The translations under genes and the position numbers were made by a program. 64,000 nucleotides of DNA from Candidatus Flexicrinis affinis (GTDB taxonomy: Bacteria; Chloroflexota; Anaerolineae; Aggregatilineales; Phototrophicaceae), in assembly GCA_016716525.1 (NCBI GenBank), contig JADJWE010000001.1, positions 1,116,001 through 1,180,000 on the forward strand, read 5' to 3'. Positions within the stretch are counted from its first letter, which is position 1; each line of letters opens with the position of its first letter. Shown here piece after piece: positions 40,490 to 49,465 of this stretch. The notes under the pieces were generated by a model. That model ran no database searches. It saw only the letters and a program-made list of their open reading frames with translations, and was not told the DNA's origin.

Positions 40490-42430
40490 CTAGTCGAAGA
40501 TTTCGGTGACAGTGAGCCGGTAACTCCCTGCCGACAGATACCCATTGATGCGCACTTGATACAGGCCGTCTTCTGGCAGCTCTGCTTCGAAGTACGCGCT
40601 GAGCGTGCCGCCGCTGTCGTCGCCTTCGATCAGAACCCGCCCATCCGGGCCGATTACCGCCGCATACGGGTCGATCGGCGAACCCTCGAGCGGATCGACG
40701 GCCACCAAGATCCGCTGTCCGGCGCGCCCTTGCAGCGGGAAAAAGTCGTATTCGTCGATCGATAGAGTCCCGTTAGTCACCAGAATCGGCAGCGTTCCCG
40801 GAACCGGCGTTGGCGTGCCACCAAGATCGAGATAGCGGAAGATGATCTGGTACTGGCCGATGGTGTCGGCGCGCTGCGGGCGGACGCGCAAGTAGTACAG
40901 CCCGGTTTCCGGTGCGCGCACGCCGGAGATCAACGGGGAACGCGGTCCTGCGCCTTCGGCATCGATGCCGATCAGTTCACCGCGCGCACTCGTCATTTCC
41001 AGTATCGGCGCGATGCTGCCGTCCAGCGGTGTGACTCCTGCGGTAATGAGATCGCCCCGGGTTAGGCTGAGATGCCAGATATCGCCGGTCGCCGGCCGCA
41101 AGAGGGTCGAGATTTCGCCGCGGTCGGCGCGCAGCGCGCCCTTGAACACGAACTCGCGCACAGCGCCGCTGCCATACGAGAACGTGTAACTGCCTGTCGT
41201 TTCGCCTTCGCCGCTGACAATAGCCGTGTACGGGCCGTCGAGGAGCGCAGTAAATGGCGAGATGAGCGCTTCGCGGACGGTGGGAGAAAGGTTTCCCACG
41301 ACGGCGAACACCGGCGCGCCGTCCGGGTCGATCAGCTCTATGCGCGGGATGAGCGAGGACTCGGCTGCGGCACTGACCGCGATGGATACGATGTCTCCGG
41401 CGCGCAGCGCGAAACTGTGGACTTCGATATCGCCCGGCTGTTCGATCTGGCCGACGACGGGCTGTTCTATGCTGACCCGCTCACCAGGCGCGGCCGTCGG
41501 ATATGTCGGCGTCAGCACCGGCGTCGCGATCGTGGCTGTCGGCGTCAAGTTGTAGGTCGGCGTGATCGCGACTGGGGCGTCATACACCGTCAGGTCGATG
41601 GCATACGTGCCGGGCTGGCCGTTCGGAGCAACCTGTATCGAGTATTCACCGTCTGCCGGCAGCCTCAGATTGCGCAGGACCGCGTTGCCATTGTCGCTTT
41701 CGGAGTCGGCTGCAATCGCGACCGCGGCCGGATCGAAGATAGTCATCACAGCCTTGAGGTCGCCGTTGATCACGTTGAGGCGCAAGCGCACGTATTGGCC
41801 TTCAGTTCCGCTGAAGGTATAGACATGCGCCTCGTCAACCGGCTCGAACTCGGCAGGGCGTGTCGTGCCGTTGGCAAGTTCGCCGACGAACCGGCCGAGA
41901 CCTGCATAGGCGGGCGTCGGTGTCGCAACACCGACTACGACCGGAGGGAGCGTGAATGTTGGCGCAGGCCGTGGTGGCTCCTCGGCGACGGTCAATCCCA
42001 GCTGATAGGACCCTGCGCCCGTGGCTGCGCGTGCCTCAAGCGTGTACGTCCCGTCACCGCCTAACGTGAGTTCGAGGACGTCAAGGCCGGTTGCGATAGG
42101 CAGGCCAGTGGGGTTCAGCAAAGTCAACTCGACTGCGGTCGCGGTGCTTACGCTGCGGATACGAATTCGATCGCCGGCCTCGGCAGGGAGTACCCAGCGC
42201 TCGACCTCGCCGGTGGTGAGTTCGCTCTCGATGGGTTCCAGCGGCAGCAGAATGCGTGTCTGATCTGTGCTTTCAAGCGCCGGTACGGTCGCCGGTGTCG
42301 AGGGCGGTGGGACGGACGACGCTGCAGTCTCGGACGGGAGCTGCATGCGAGTCGGAAGCTGCGCCGTTTCCTCCAGCGTTTCGCACCCCGCGACGACCAG
42401 CACGATCACCCCGATCACCAACCACCGCAT
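40490..42430 (-). CDS. Lipoprotein with repeated pre-peptidase C-terminal (PPC) domains
   Basis: The ATG has GAGGTG upstream. The signal peptide ends in a lipobox (LVVAGC), so it is a lipoprotein. The 646-residue body has about five PPC-type beta-sandwiches with the pattern of short strands and D/G turns ending in a Y-x-(L/V) strand (GDRIRIRSVSTATAVELTLL ... GSYQLGLTVAEE; GQYVRLRLNVINGDLKAVMT ... GTYAIDLTVYD; GDIVSIAVSAAAESSLIPRI; GQRILVAVDPLEGSPIDPYA ... GSYRLTVTEIF), joined by Thr-Pro linkers. Such domains bind polysaccharide or assist secreted enzymes, but no enzyme domain is present. It may be a cell-surface binding or structural lipoprotein. Confidence 0.85.
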   Translation of the reverse strand: MRWLVIGVIVLVVAGCETLEETAQLPTRMQLPSETAASSVPPPSTPATVPALESTDQTRILLPLEPIESELTTGEVERWVLPAEAGDRIRIRSVSTATAVELTLLNPTGLPIATGLDVLELTLGGDGTYTLEARAATGAGSYQLGLTVAEEPPRPAPTFTLPPVVVGVATPTPAYAGLGRFVGELANGTTRPAEFEPVDEAHVYTFSGTEGQYVRLRLNVINGDLKAVMTIFDPAAVAIAADSESDNGNAVLRNLRLPADGEYSIQVAPNGQPGTYAIDLTVYDAPVAITPTYNLTPTATIATPVLTPTYPTAAPGERVSIEQPVVGQIEQPGDIEVHSFALRAGDIVSIAVSAAAESSLIPRIELIDPDGAPVFAVVGNLSPTVREALISPFTALLDGPYTAIVSGEGETTGSYTFSYGSGAVREFVFKGALRADRGEISTLLRPATGDIWHLSLTRGDLITAGVTPLDGSIAPILEMTSARGELIGIDAEGAGPRSPLISGVRAPETGLYYLRVRPQRADTIGQYQIIFRYLDLGGTPTPVPGTLPILVTNGTLSIDEYDFFPLQGRAGQRILVAVDPLEGSPIDPYAAVIGPDGRVLIEGDDSGGTLSAYFEAELPEDGLYQVRINGYLSAGSYRLTVTEIFD

Positions 42431-42541
42431 CAATGCACCTCACCGCTCATTTGCCGAAGCCACCAAACGATAGCACACGGTTCGGCGCTTGACGATGATG
42501 GTGTTCGGCGTCACACTCAGGGCATTTGGTGAGGGGAAACG

Positions 42542-43432
42542 ATGACTTCTCAACGCGTTCGGCGGGCGATGCTGTTCATGCCGGGGGACGATCGGCGCAA
42601 AATCGAAAAAGGCGCATCTGCCGGTGCCGACTCAATCATCATGGATCTCGAAGATGCCGTCACGCCTGCCAACAAACCGACGGCCCGCGCGACTGTCGCA
42701 TCGGCGTTGAGCGAGGTTGATTTCGGCGGCATCGAACGTACTGTGCGCCTCAATCCGGTTTCGGCTGGTGAACTGTGTGAACTTGACTTAGAGGGCACAA
42801 TCGACGGGCGGCCCGATGCGTATGTCCTGCCTAAGGTCGAATCTGCAGCCGGCATTTCGCAAGTCGACTCGTGGCTTGCGGCAGCAGAGCAGCACCGGGG
42901 CTGGCCTTCGGGCGCGATACGTTTGATCGCGATCGTCGAAACGGCAATGGGCGTCGTACGCCTCGCAGAGATTGCCGCTGCGTCGCGCCGGCTGGATGCG
43001 CTGGCGTTCGGCGCAGAAGATCTTGCGGGTGACATGGGAGCCGTTCGCACGCAAGGCGGGCATGAGTCGCAGTATGCGCGCAGTGCGGTCGTACTGCACG
43101 CCAAGGCGTTCGGCCTGCAAGCACTCGATACGCCGTTCATTGACTACAAGGCGGACGAAACGCTGCTCGTCGCCGATGCGCAGGTCGCGATGGAGATGGG
43201 ATACACCGGCAAGTTCGTGATCCATCCGCGGCAGGTGAACCCGATCCAACAGGTCTTCACGCCGACAGCAGAACAGATCGACCGTGCGCGCAGGCTGGTG
43301 GCTGAGTTCAACGCCCATGAGGCGGCAGGCGAGGGTGTGTTCGCGTTTGAAGGCAAGATGATCGACATGCCGATGATCCGCGCGGCGCGATCGGTGCTTG
43401 AGCGGGCGCGCGCCGCAGGAATCCGTGTCTAG
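42542..43432 (+). CDS. HpcH/HpaI aldolase/citrate lyase beta (CitE-like)
   Basis: A GAGGGG ribosome site precedes the ATG. The 296-residue TIM-barrel protein has RAMLFMPGDDRRKIEKGASA at the start, ADSIIMDLEDAVTPANKPTA (the Glu/Asp metal ligand), RLNPV near residue 70, YVLPKVESAAGI near 95, IAIVETAMGVVRLAEIAA, and LAFGAEDLAGDMGAVR near 155, all typical of CitE-type lyases. It cleaves or forms acyl-CoA bonds such as citramalyl- or malyl-CoA; the substrate is uncertain without partner genes. Its end overlaps the start of the glycosyltransferase gene. Confidence 0.9.
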   Translation: MTSQRVRRAMLFMPGDDRRKIEKGASAGADSIIMDLEDAVTPANKPTARATVASALSEVDFGGIERTVRLNPVSAGELCELDLEGTIDGRPDAYVLPKVESAAGISQVDSWLAAAEQHRGWPSGAIRLIAIVETAMGVVRLAEIAAASRRLDALAFGAEDLAGDMGAVRTQGGHESQYARSAVVLHAKAFGLQALDTPFIDYKADETLLVADAQVAMEMGYTGKFVIHPRQVNPIQQVFTPTAEQIDRARRLVAEFNAHEAAGEGVFAFEGKMIDMPMIRAARSVLERARAAGIRV

Positions 43433-45230
43433 AATCTCAGGCCGCACGTGGCTCGTGATCGTGGCGCTGCTGCTGGCGGCCGCGACTGTACGCATTCATA
43501 ATATCGACGCGCAGAACATCTGGGCGGACGAGGGGTTCACCTACTTCGCCACACAGGCGCCCGACTTGGTGGGGCTGCTGCGCTCCGACGTTCACCCGCC
43601 GCTGTACTTCGGCGCGATGCGCTTATGGACGGGCTTTGCTGGAACCTCCGAGATGGCGCTGCGATTGCCGTCAGCGCTGGCAGCTTTGGTGTCGGTCGCA
43701 CTGGTATTTCGGCTTGCGCTCGATCTAGTCGAGACGCGCGGCAGGCGTGCGGGACCGGTGTTCGCCGCGCTGGCAGCGTTGGTGATGGTACTGTCCGATC
43801 TCGAGGTTGATCTCAGTCAAGAAGCGCGGATGTATACCGTGCAGTCGGCCCTGTCGGTCGCGGCAGTGATCGCCTACGTTCGCTGGCTCAAACACGGCCG
43901 GCGGAGCATGTTGATCGTGCTTCTATTGAGCAGTGCGGCGCTGGTGTATGTTAATTACCTCGGCGCGTGGGTTCCGATCACGATTGGACTGCACGCCGTT
44001 CTCACCATGCGCCCGCGCCGAGCGTTCCCGGTGGTCGCCGCGCTGGCCGCTGCTGCTGCCGCCGTAGTCCCGTGGCTGTTCACCGTTGGCGTGCAGCAGA
44101 TCGGAAACGGCGCAGGGGCGGATCGTGCCGACCCCGCCACGTGGGACACTCTGCTGCGCTATCGCGATATCTGGTTCGGGCAGATGTGGCCGCTGACATT
44201 GGGTCTGCTCGGGGTCGGCGCAGCCACGTTGTTCAGGCTCTTAGCACGGACACAGGATCGGCGCATCGGCGTACTGCTGGTTCTGTGGATCGCGCTGCCG
44301 TTGGCGTTGACGTGGATCGCGACCAATTTCGTGCCGGTACTCGCGGCACACCGCATTTCCCACGTCACGCCAGCCATCGCGCTGTTGATTGCGCTGGGCC
44401 TAATGCAGTTTCCAGTTGGAGCGCGAACGTTCATGGTCGCTGCGATTGTTGTGTCCGGCGCTACGTCAGTCGACTTCTACCGCGTCAAGGGGCCGTGGGA
44501 GCAGTACGTCGGCACGGTTGCGTCGTTCGTGCGTACCGACGAACTGGTGCTCATGGAGATCGGCGGCGGGGATTCGATGCTGGAGTATTACTTCGATCGC
44601 GTGCTGCCCGACGGTACCGATCTGCGGTCGCTGAAACGATGGCGCGAGGGCCAGCCGACGACCTTCGCCGAGGAACTGCCGCAGGTTATTGAATCGTACG
44701 ACACCGTGTGGCTGCTGCACTGGAGTTCCGAGACACACGTCTTCGATGTCTTGCGTGAGGCCGGATTCGTACAGACGATGCAGCGGACCACGCAGCACAT
44801 CCAGGACAGTAGGCTGGACAGCTATCGGTTCGATCGCGTGCAGGAAAGCGACGTTGGCCGCATCGGCCCGCTGGTGCTGAGGCGCGCAAGGCTTCTGCAG
44901 AATCGCGGGCGTATCGACTTATGGTGGTCGGTCCAATCGCCCGTGACGGAAATGCTGGTTACAAGCGCGTTCCTGCTCGACGCGGACGGCACGCTGGTCG
45001 CGCAGATGGACAGCCCGCCGATGATGGGCGAGCGACCCGCATCAAGCATGCTTCCGGGCGACGTGGTATACGACCCCAAGGTACTGACCACACCTGATGG
45101 TGCGCCTCTGCCAAGCGGGACGTATCGCGCTGGCGTTGTGGTCTACCGGTTTGTCGACGGCGGGACGGAAAGACTCTTGCGCCCTGAAGGGGGCGACACC
45201 CTCGATCTTGGGGAATTCACGATCGACTAG
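43425..45230 (+). CDS. Membrane glycosyltransferase, GT39/ArnT-like
   Basis: The start is taken as the GTG at 43425 with AGGA upstream, overlapping the lyase gene by 8 bases; a TTG at 43398 is also open. The protein has about ten membrane segments. The first outer loop has the signature IWADEGFTYFATQAPD with the catalytic D-E, then RSDVHPPLYFGAMRLW, as in PMT/ArnT lipid-linked sugar transferases. A soluble C-terminal domain (residues about 360-600) with VWLLHWSSETHVFDVLREAG and beta-strands follows. It likely transfers a sugar from a polyprenyl phosphate to a surface acceptor. Confidence 0.85.
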   Translation: MSRISGRTWLVIVALLLAAATVRIHNIDAQNIWADEGFTYFATQAPDLVGLLRSDVHPPLYFGAMRLWTGFAGTSEMALRLPSALAALVSVALVFRLALDLVETRGRRAGPVFAALAALVMVLSDLEVDLSQEARMYTVQSALSVAAVIAYVRWLKHGRRSMLIVLLLSSAALVYVNYLGAWVPITIGLHAVLTMRPRRAFPVVAALAAAAAAVVPWLFTVGVQQIGNGAGADRADPATWDTLLRYRDIWFGQMWPLTLGLLGVGAATLFRLLARTQDRRIGVLLVLWIALPLALTWIATNFVPVLAAHRISHVTPAIALLIALGLMQFPVGARTFMVAAIVVSGATSVDFYRVKGPWEQYVGTVASFVRTDELVLMEIGGGDSMLEYYFDRVLPDGTDLRSLKRWREGQPTTFAEELPQVIESYDTVWLLHWSSETHVFDVLREAGFVQTMQRTTQHIQDSRLDSYRFDRVQESDVGRIGPLVLRRARLLQNRGRIDLWWSVQSPVTEMLVTSAFLLDADGTLVAQMDSPPMMGERPASSMLPGDVVYDPKVLTTPDGAPLPSGTYRAGVVVYRFVDGGTERLLRPEGGDTLDLGEFTID

Positions 45231-45820
45231 CGGTACAACTCCGCGCTCATCGGCTCGTTGATGGGCCGCGTCAGATCGAACACTTCGAACTCCAGCGAAG
45301 GGAGCGACAGAACTGCGTAGCTGTGCGATGTCGAGCGTGCGCTCTTGAATGTGTAGAGCGAGCCCGGGTTTACCGCACAGCCGCGGCTCACACGAGCATA
45401 CAGCGGCACGTGCGTATGGCCGGTCACCAGCACGTCCACCTTCAGCGACGCCAGCATCATATCCAGCAGCGTATTGGAGATGTGGTCGCGGTACAGACCC
45501 CACAAATTGTTACCCGGCTTACCGTGACACAAGTACACCAACGTCGAACCGAATCTGCCACGCCAATCGATCGGCAGAGACTGGATGAACTCTGCATTCT
45601 CGGGGCTCAGGCTGGCATCCCACTCGTCATGGTTGCCTCGAACGGAAATAATACCCATCTCGCGGACTCTCGTGACCACGGCGTTCCATTCGGGGCCGCG
45701 ACCAATAAGGTCACCCGCACACAGGATGTGCTGTACGTGATGGTACTTGGTCAGTCGTTCTAAGGCGGTGTCTAAGGCGCGTAGGTCTCCATGGATGTCC
45801 GAAATGATTCCGAGTTCCAT
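45227..45820 (-). CDS. YfcE/MJ0936-type metallophosphoesterase
   Basis: A 197-residue single-domain calcineurin-like phosphoesterase. It has the metal-binding motifs GIISDIHGDLRALDTAL (D-x-H), LCAGDLIGRGP (GD), VRGNHDEWD (GNHD), VTGHTHVPLY (GHTH) in order, and the N-terminal hydrophobic strand typical of the YfcE group. Members hydrolyse phosphodiesters with Mn or similar metals; the physiological substrate is unknown. Its 3' end overlaps that of the convergent glycosyltransferase gene by 4 bases. Confidence 0.93.
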   Translation of the reverse strand: MELGIISDIHGDLRALDTALERLTKYHHVQHILCAGDLIGRGPEWNAVVTRVREMGIISVRGNHDEWDASLSPENAEFIQSLPIDWRGRFGSTLVYLCHGKPGNNLWGLYRDHISNTLLDMMLASLKVDVLVTGHTHVPLYARVSRGCAVNPGSLYTFKSARSTSHSYAVLSLPSLEFEVFDLTRPINEPMSAELYR

Positions 45821-45880
45821 CCGTTAACCCTGTCTTTCGCAATGTGGAGATTATAGCGCAGTGGGGTTAGAACCGTGTAA

Positions 45881-46819
45881 TCAATTTCCGGCGTTATTGC
45901 GTTCCTCGACCGACCACAGCCTTACACTATTGTCACCGCTTCCAGTGACGAGCATGGTTCCGAGCGGGTTGAACGCGGCGGCGAGAACCGGCTTGGTGTG
46001 CGCATTCAGTGTCGCGATGGGTTCGGCCTCGTCCGTGATGAGTACTTTGGCATCCCAAAGGCGAACGAGGTTGTCACGCCCTCCGGTAGCTAGCAGCGCA
46101 TAGTTGGTTGTGAGGGCGACGCAGTCCGCTCCGCCATCATGGGCAAGCACTCTACTGCGCAGGTTGCCCTCACTGGACCACGAATTCAGGTTGCCATCCC
46201 GGCTGACTGCATGTGCTACACGACCGCGCGTGTTCAGGGCAAGGTCGCGCAGCGCGTCGGTGTAGTTTGCTACGACGCGGGCCGTCCCGCCCTCGTAAAC
46301 ATTATGGCGGAGCAGCTTGCCGTCCCGGCCGGTGCTGTACACCCATCCCGAGTCCCAGATTACGGCCGTGACTTCAGCTGCGTGCCGGTCCGGCATGATC
46401 GCTGAGGTCCCGGTCGCAATCTCCCAGATGCGAACTTCGCCTTCGCCTGTTCCAACTACAACGCGCCGCTCGTCTCCGCTGAAGCATACGCAGGTCAGGG
46501 AGTCGTCGGCTTGGAAGGTATGTGATCGGGTCGGCGCCGCACGAATGTCCCAGAGTCTCAGCCAACCGTCGGCGCTGGCTGCGGCAATCATCTTTCCGTA
46601 GCGGCTGAACGCGATGTTCTTGACGGGCGCGTCGAAGCCGGTTAGCCTGAACGTCGGCTGAGCACCGAACGAACGGACGTAGAGGTTGACCTGCTGCCCG
46701 GTCGCGACGGCGATCGTTTGTCCGTCGGGCGACCAGCGTACCGCCGTGACCCAGCCTGTGCGCACCTGCGCGACGGTGGAGAGCAGAGAGACGTTTGCTG
46801 GCGATAGCGTTGGCCGCAC
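45881..46819 (-). CDS. WD40-repeat protein
   Basis: A GTG start at 46819 has AAGGAG 9 bases upstream. The 312-residue protein is a complete seven-blade WD40 propeller with no signal peptide, hence cytoplasmic: TAVRWSPDGQTIAVATGQQV, KNIAFSRYGKMIAAASADGW with LRLWD, TCVCFSGDERRVVVGTGEGE with VRIWE, and finally LAAAFNPLGTMLVTGSGDNS with VRLWSVEE. Such proteins serve as protein-binding scaffolds; the partner is unknown. It is transcribed away from the glycosyltransferase gene that begins at 46906. Confidence 0.9.
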   Translation of the reverse strand: MRPTLSPANVSLLSTVAQVRTGWVTAVRWSPDGQTIAVATGQQVNLYVRSFGAQPTFRLTGFDAPVKNIAFSRYGKMIAAASADGWLRLWDIRAAPTRSHTFQADDSLTCVCFSGDERRVVVGTGEGEVRIWEIATGTSAIMPDRHAAEVTAVIWDSGWVYSTGRDGKLLRHNVYEGGTARVVANYTDALRDLALNTRGRVAHAVSRDGNLNSWSSEGNLRSRVLAHDGGADCVALTTNYALLATGGRDNLVRLWDAKVLITDEAEPIATLNAHTKPVLAAAFNPLGTMLVTGSGDNSVRLWSVEERNNAGN

Positions 46820-46891
46820 CGGTGACTTCTCCTTCGTTTGCGAACTACTATACTCCTGTGCTACGGCGTAGGCATAATTAGAACACTCCCA

Positions 46892-46897
46892 TATAAT
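46892..46897 (+). promoter_or_regulatory. -10 element, possibly of a leaderless transcript
   Basis: TATAAT ends 8 bases before the ATG of the GT4 gene at 46906. Transcription would begin at or next to the start codon, and there is no ribosome site. The -35 is weak. Confidence 0.5.
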
Positions 46898-46905
46898 GCC
46901 CCACC

Positions 46906-48024
46906 ATGCACATTGGATTGAACGCGCACCTTCTGAGCGGAGACGCCAGCTATCGGGCGGCTGGAATCGCCGGTTACATGGCCAACGTCATGCGCTGGCT
47001 TCCGCGTGTCGTGCCTGACGACTGGCGCTTGACCGCGTTCGTCGGGGCACAGTTCTCCGCCAACTTGGACGGCTTTGTCGTACAGCGCAGCACCATCGAC
47101 ACGAGTAGCCCGGTAAAGCGCATCGCATGGGAGCAGGTGGTCCAGCCGTGGGCAGTGCGCAGCATCGACGGTTTGCATGCGCAGGCGTTTGTTTCGCCCG
47201 TGCTGTCACGGGTGCCGACGATCGTCAACGTCTACGACCTGAGCTTCGTCCACTATCCGCAGGTGCTGACTGCTGCGCGCAGGTTATACCTGCGCATGCT
47301 GACGCCGCTTTCGTGCCGCCGCGCACGACGTGTCATCGCCATTTCGCAAAGCACCGCTGACGATCTAGTGAGCGTGTTTCGCATCCCTCGTGACAAGATC
47401 GACATTGCCCTCGGCGCGCACGATCCTGAACGGTATCGCCCGCTGCCGGAAGCCGATGTCGAAGCGTTTCGTGCGGCGAAGAACCTGCCGGATCGCTTCT
47501 GGCTGTTTGTCGGGACGATCGAGCCGCGCAAAAATCTTGTTCGTTTGTTGACGGCGTATGCGCAGCTTGATCCTAACGACCGTCCCCCGCTGATTATCGG
47601 GGGCGGAAGGGGTTGGCTCGCCGACGACGTATTCGAAGCTGTCCGTCGTTTCAACCTCGAGTCCTCCGTCCGGTTCGTTGGTTACGTGCCTGTTGAAGAC
47701 TTGCCCCTCTGGTACAATAGCGCCGAATTGTTCGTGTTTCCCTCAGTTCACGAAGGCTTTGGCCTGCCCGTGCTGGAAGCGATGGCGTGCGGGACGCCGG
47801 TCGTCACGTCAAATGTGTCGTCGCTGCCCGAGGTCACCGGGGATGTCGCGCTGGGCGTCGACCCGCACTCGGTCGACGACCTTGTAAGTGCGCTCCGGCG
47901 TGCCAACACGGACGAGGCTTGGCGACTGAAGGCGGCTCGGGCCGGTATCGAACGGGCCGGGACATTTAGCTGGACCGAGACTGCGCGCCAAACGGTGGGT
48001 GCGTATCGCAAGGGTTTTGAATGA
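46906..48024 (+). CDS. Glycosyltransferase family 4
   Basis: A 372-residue GT-B glycosyltransferase. The N-terminal domain starts MHIGLNAHLLSGDASYRAAG, the C-terminal domain has the nucleotide-sugar signature FWLFVGTIEPRKNLVRLLTA, VGYVPVEDLPLWYNSAELFV, and the E-x7-E motif HEGFGLPVLEAMACGTPVVT. Such enzymes add sugars to lipid-linked or free acceptors in the cytoplasm. Its stop overlaps the start of the next gene, the polyprenyl sugar-phosphate transferase that begins a glycan, so the two act in one pathway. Confidence 0.93.
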   Translation: MHIGLNAHLLSGDASYRAAGIAGYMANVMRWLPRVVPDDWRLTAFVGAQFSANLDGFVVQRSTIDTSSPVKRIAWEQVVQPWAVRSIDGLHAQAFVSPVLSRVPTIVNVYDLSFVHYPQVLTAARRLYLRMLTPLSCRRARRVIAISQSTADDLVSVFRIPRDKIDIALGAHDPERYRPLPEADVEAFRAAKNLPDRFWLFVGTIEPRKNLVRLLTAYAQLDPNDRPPLIIGGGRGWLADDVFEAVRRFNLESSVRFVGYVPVEDLPLWYNSAELFVFPSVHEGFGLPVLEAMACGTPVVTSNVSSLPEVTGDVALGVDPHSVDDLVSALRRANTDEAWRLKAARAGIERAGTFSWTETARQTVGAYRKGFE

Positions 48025-49457
48025 ACGCGCAGAAGGCGAATTCCGCCGCGCAAGTGGAGCTCTTCCCGTGGCTTGATGTCGTGCTGGCGTTGGCCGCGTT
48101 TGCCGTAGCTTACGTCGTGCGCTACCAGCTTCAGATTATCCGCCCCGTGCTTGAAATCAACACGACGACGTTCGAGCCATACATCCCGTATATGGTCGTA
48201 TACGTCGTGTGGCTGACGATCCAGTATCGCGGGTCTGGGCTGTACCGCCACGTGCGCGGTAGGGCCTACATGCAGGAGCTGTTCACTGTCGTCAACGGTG
48301 TGACGAACGCGACTGTTGTCGTGATGGCGCTCAGCTTCATCTTTCAGCCGCTGTTCTTCAGCCGCTTGATGCTGGTCTGGGTTGCCGTCTTCACGGTCGC
48401 GCTGCTGGGCGGCGCGCGCATCGTCAAGCGCATGGTTGATGCTCGACGCCGAGCACAGGGAATCGGTGTGGAGCGTGTGCTAATCGTTGGCGCTGGCGAG
48501 GTGGGGCAGGCCGTACTGCGCACCATGTTGGCACGCAAGGAGCTTGGCTACGTGCCGGTCGGATACCTCGATGACGACCCGGAAATCGGCGCGACGGATT
48601 TGGGACGCGTGCGCGGCCTCGGCGGCTTCTCGAACTTGGCGGCCATGATCGAGCAGCATCGAGTCAATCTGGTCGTGATCACGTTGACATGGTCGCACCA
48701 CGATCAGATTCTGCAGATGGTGGACACAGCCCGCCGTGCAGGTGCCGACGTACGTGTCGTACCCGATCTGTTCCAGCTCAACCTGCGGCAAGTTCAGGTT
48801 GAGAATCTCGATGGGATCCCGCTGCTTGGCGTGACGGGCAAGCCGAAGCTCAAGGGCATCGAGCGTTTGCTCAAACGCGTCATGGACGTGCTCTTGATCT
48901 TAGTCGCACTGCCGGTCATCTTGACCGTATTCGTACTCGTGGCGTTGGCGATACGGCTCGAGAGCAAGGGGCCAATTATCTATGCCCAGCGCCGCATCGG
49001 GGAGAACGGCAGGCCGTTCACGATCTATAAGTTCCGCAGCATGATTCCCGACGCCGACAAATATCAGCAGGAGATGATCTCGCAGTACGATCAGGATCCG
49101 CTGCACCCGAAGTTCAAGGATGATTGGCGTGTCACCCATGTGGGGAAGTTCATCCGTCGTACCAGCCTCGACGAGCTGCCGAATCTGATCAACGTCGTAC
49201 GCGGTCAAATGAGCCTGATTGGTCCGCGTCCGCCGACGCCGGACGAGGTGGCGATGTATAAGCCGTGGCACCGGCAACGGCTGGAGACCATGCCCGGGAT
49301 TACCGGGCTCTGGCAGGTCAGCGGCCGCAGCGAGGTGCCCTTCGACGAGATGTGCCTGTTAGATATTTACTATATTGAGAACTGGTCGATCAGCCTTGAT
49401 GTACAAATACTGATGATGACCTTGCCCCGCGTATTGATGCGGCAGGGGGCGTACTAG
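48021..49457 (+). CDS. Polyprenyl glycosylphosphotransferase (WbaP/WcaJ-type)
   Basis: A 478-residue membrane protein. Four N-terminal helices, a Rossmann-like CoA-binding-type domain (VLIVGAGEVGQAVLRTMLAR near residue 155) and a C-terminal catalytic domain starting KGIERLLKRVMDVLLILVAL with PFTIYKFRSMIPDADKYQQE, RRTSLDELPNLINVVRGQMS and LIGPRPPTPDE. It transfers a sugar phosphate to undecaprenyl phosphate, the first step of exopolysaccharide or O-antigen assembly. It overlaps the GT4 gene by 4 bases (ATGA). Confidence 0.95.
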   Translation: MNAQKANSAAQVELFPWLDVVLALAAFAVAYVVRYQLQIIRPVLEINTTTFEPYIPYMVVYVVWLTIQYRGSGLYRHVRGRAYMQELFTVVNGVTNATVVVMALSFIFQPLFFSRLMLVWVAVFTVALLGGARIVKRMVDARRRAQGIGVERVLIVGAGEVGQAVLRTMLARKELGYVPVGYLDDDPEIGATDLGRVRGLGGFSNLAAMIEQHRVNLVVITLTWSHHDQILQMVDTARRAGADVRVVPDLFQLNLRQVQVENLDGIPLLGVTGKPKLKGIERLLKRVMDVLLILVALPVILTVFVLVALAIRLESKGPIIYAQRRIGENGRPFTIYKFRSMIPDADKYQQEMISQYDQDPLHPKFKDDWRVTHVGKFIRRTSLDELPNLINVVRGQMSLIGPRPPTPDEVAMYKPWHRQRLETMPGITGLWQVSGRSEVPFDEMCLLDIYYIENWSISLDVQILMMTLPRVLMRQGAY

Positions 49458-49465
49458 GAGGCTTT

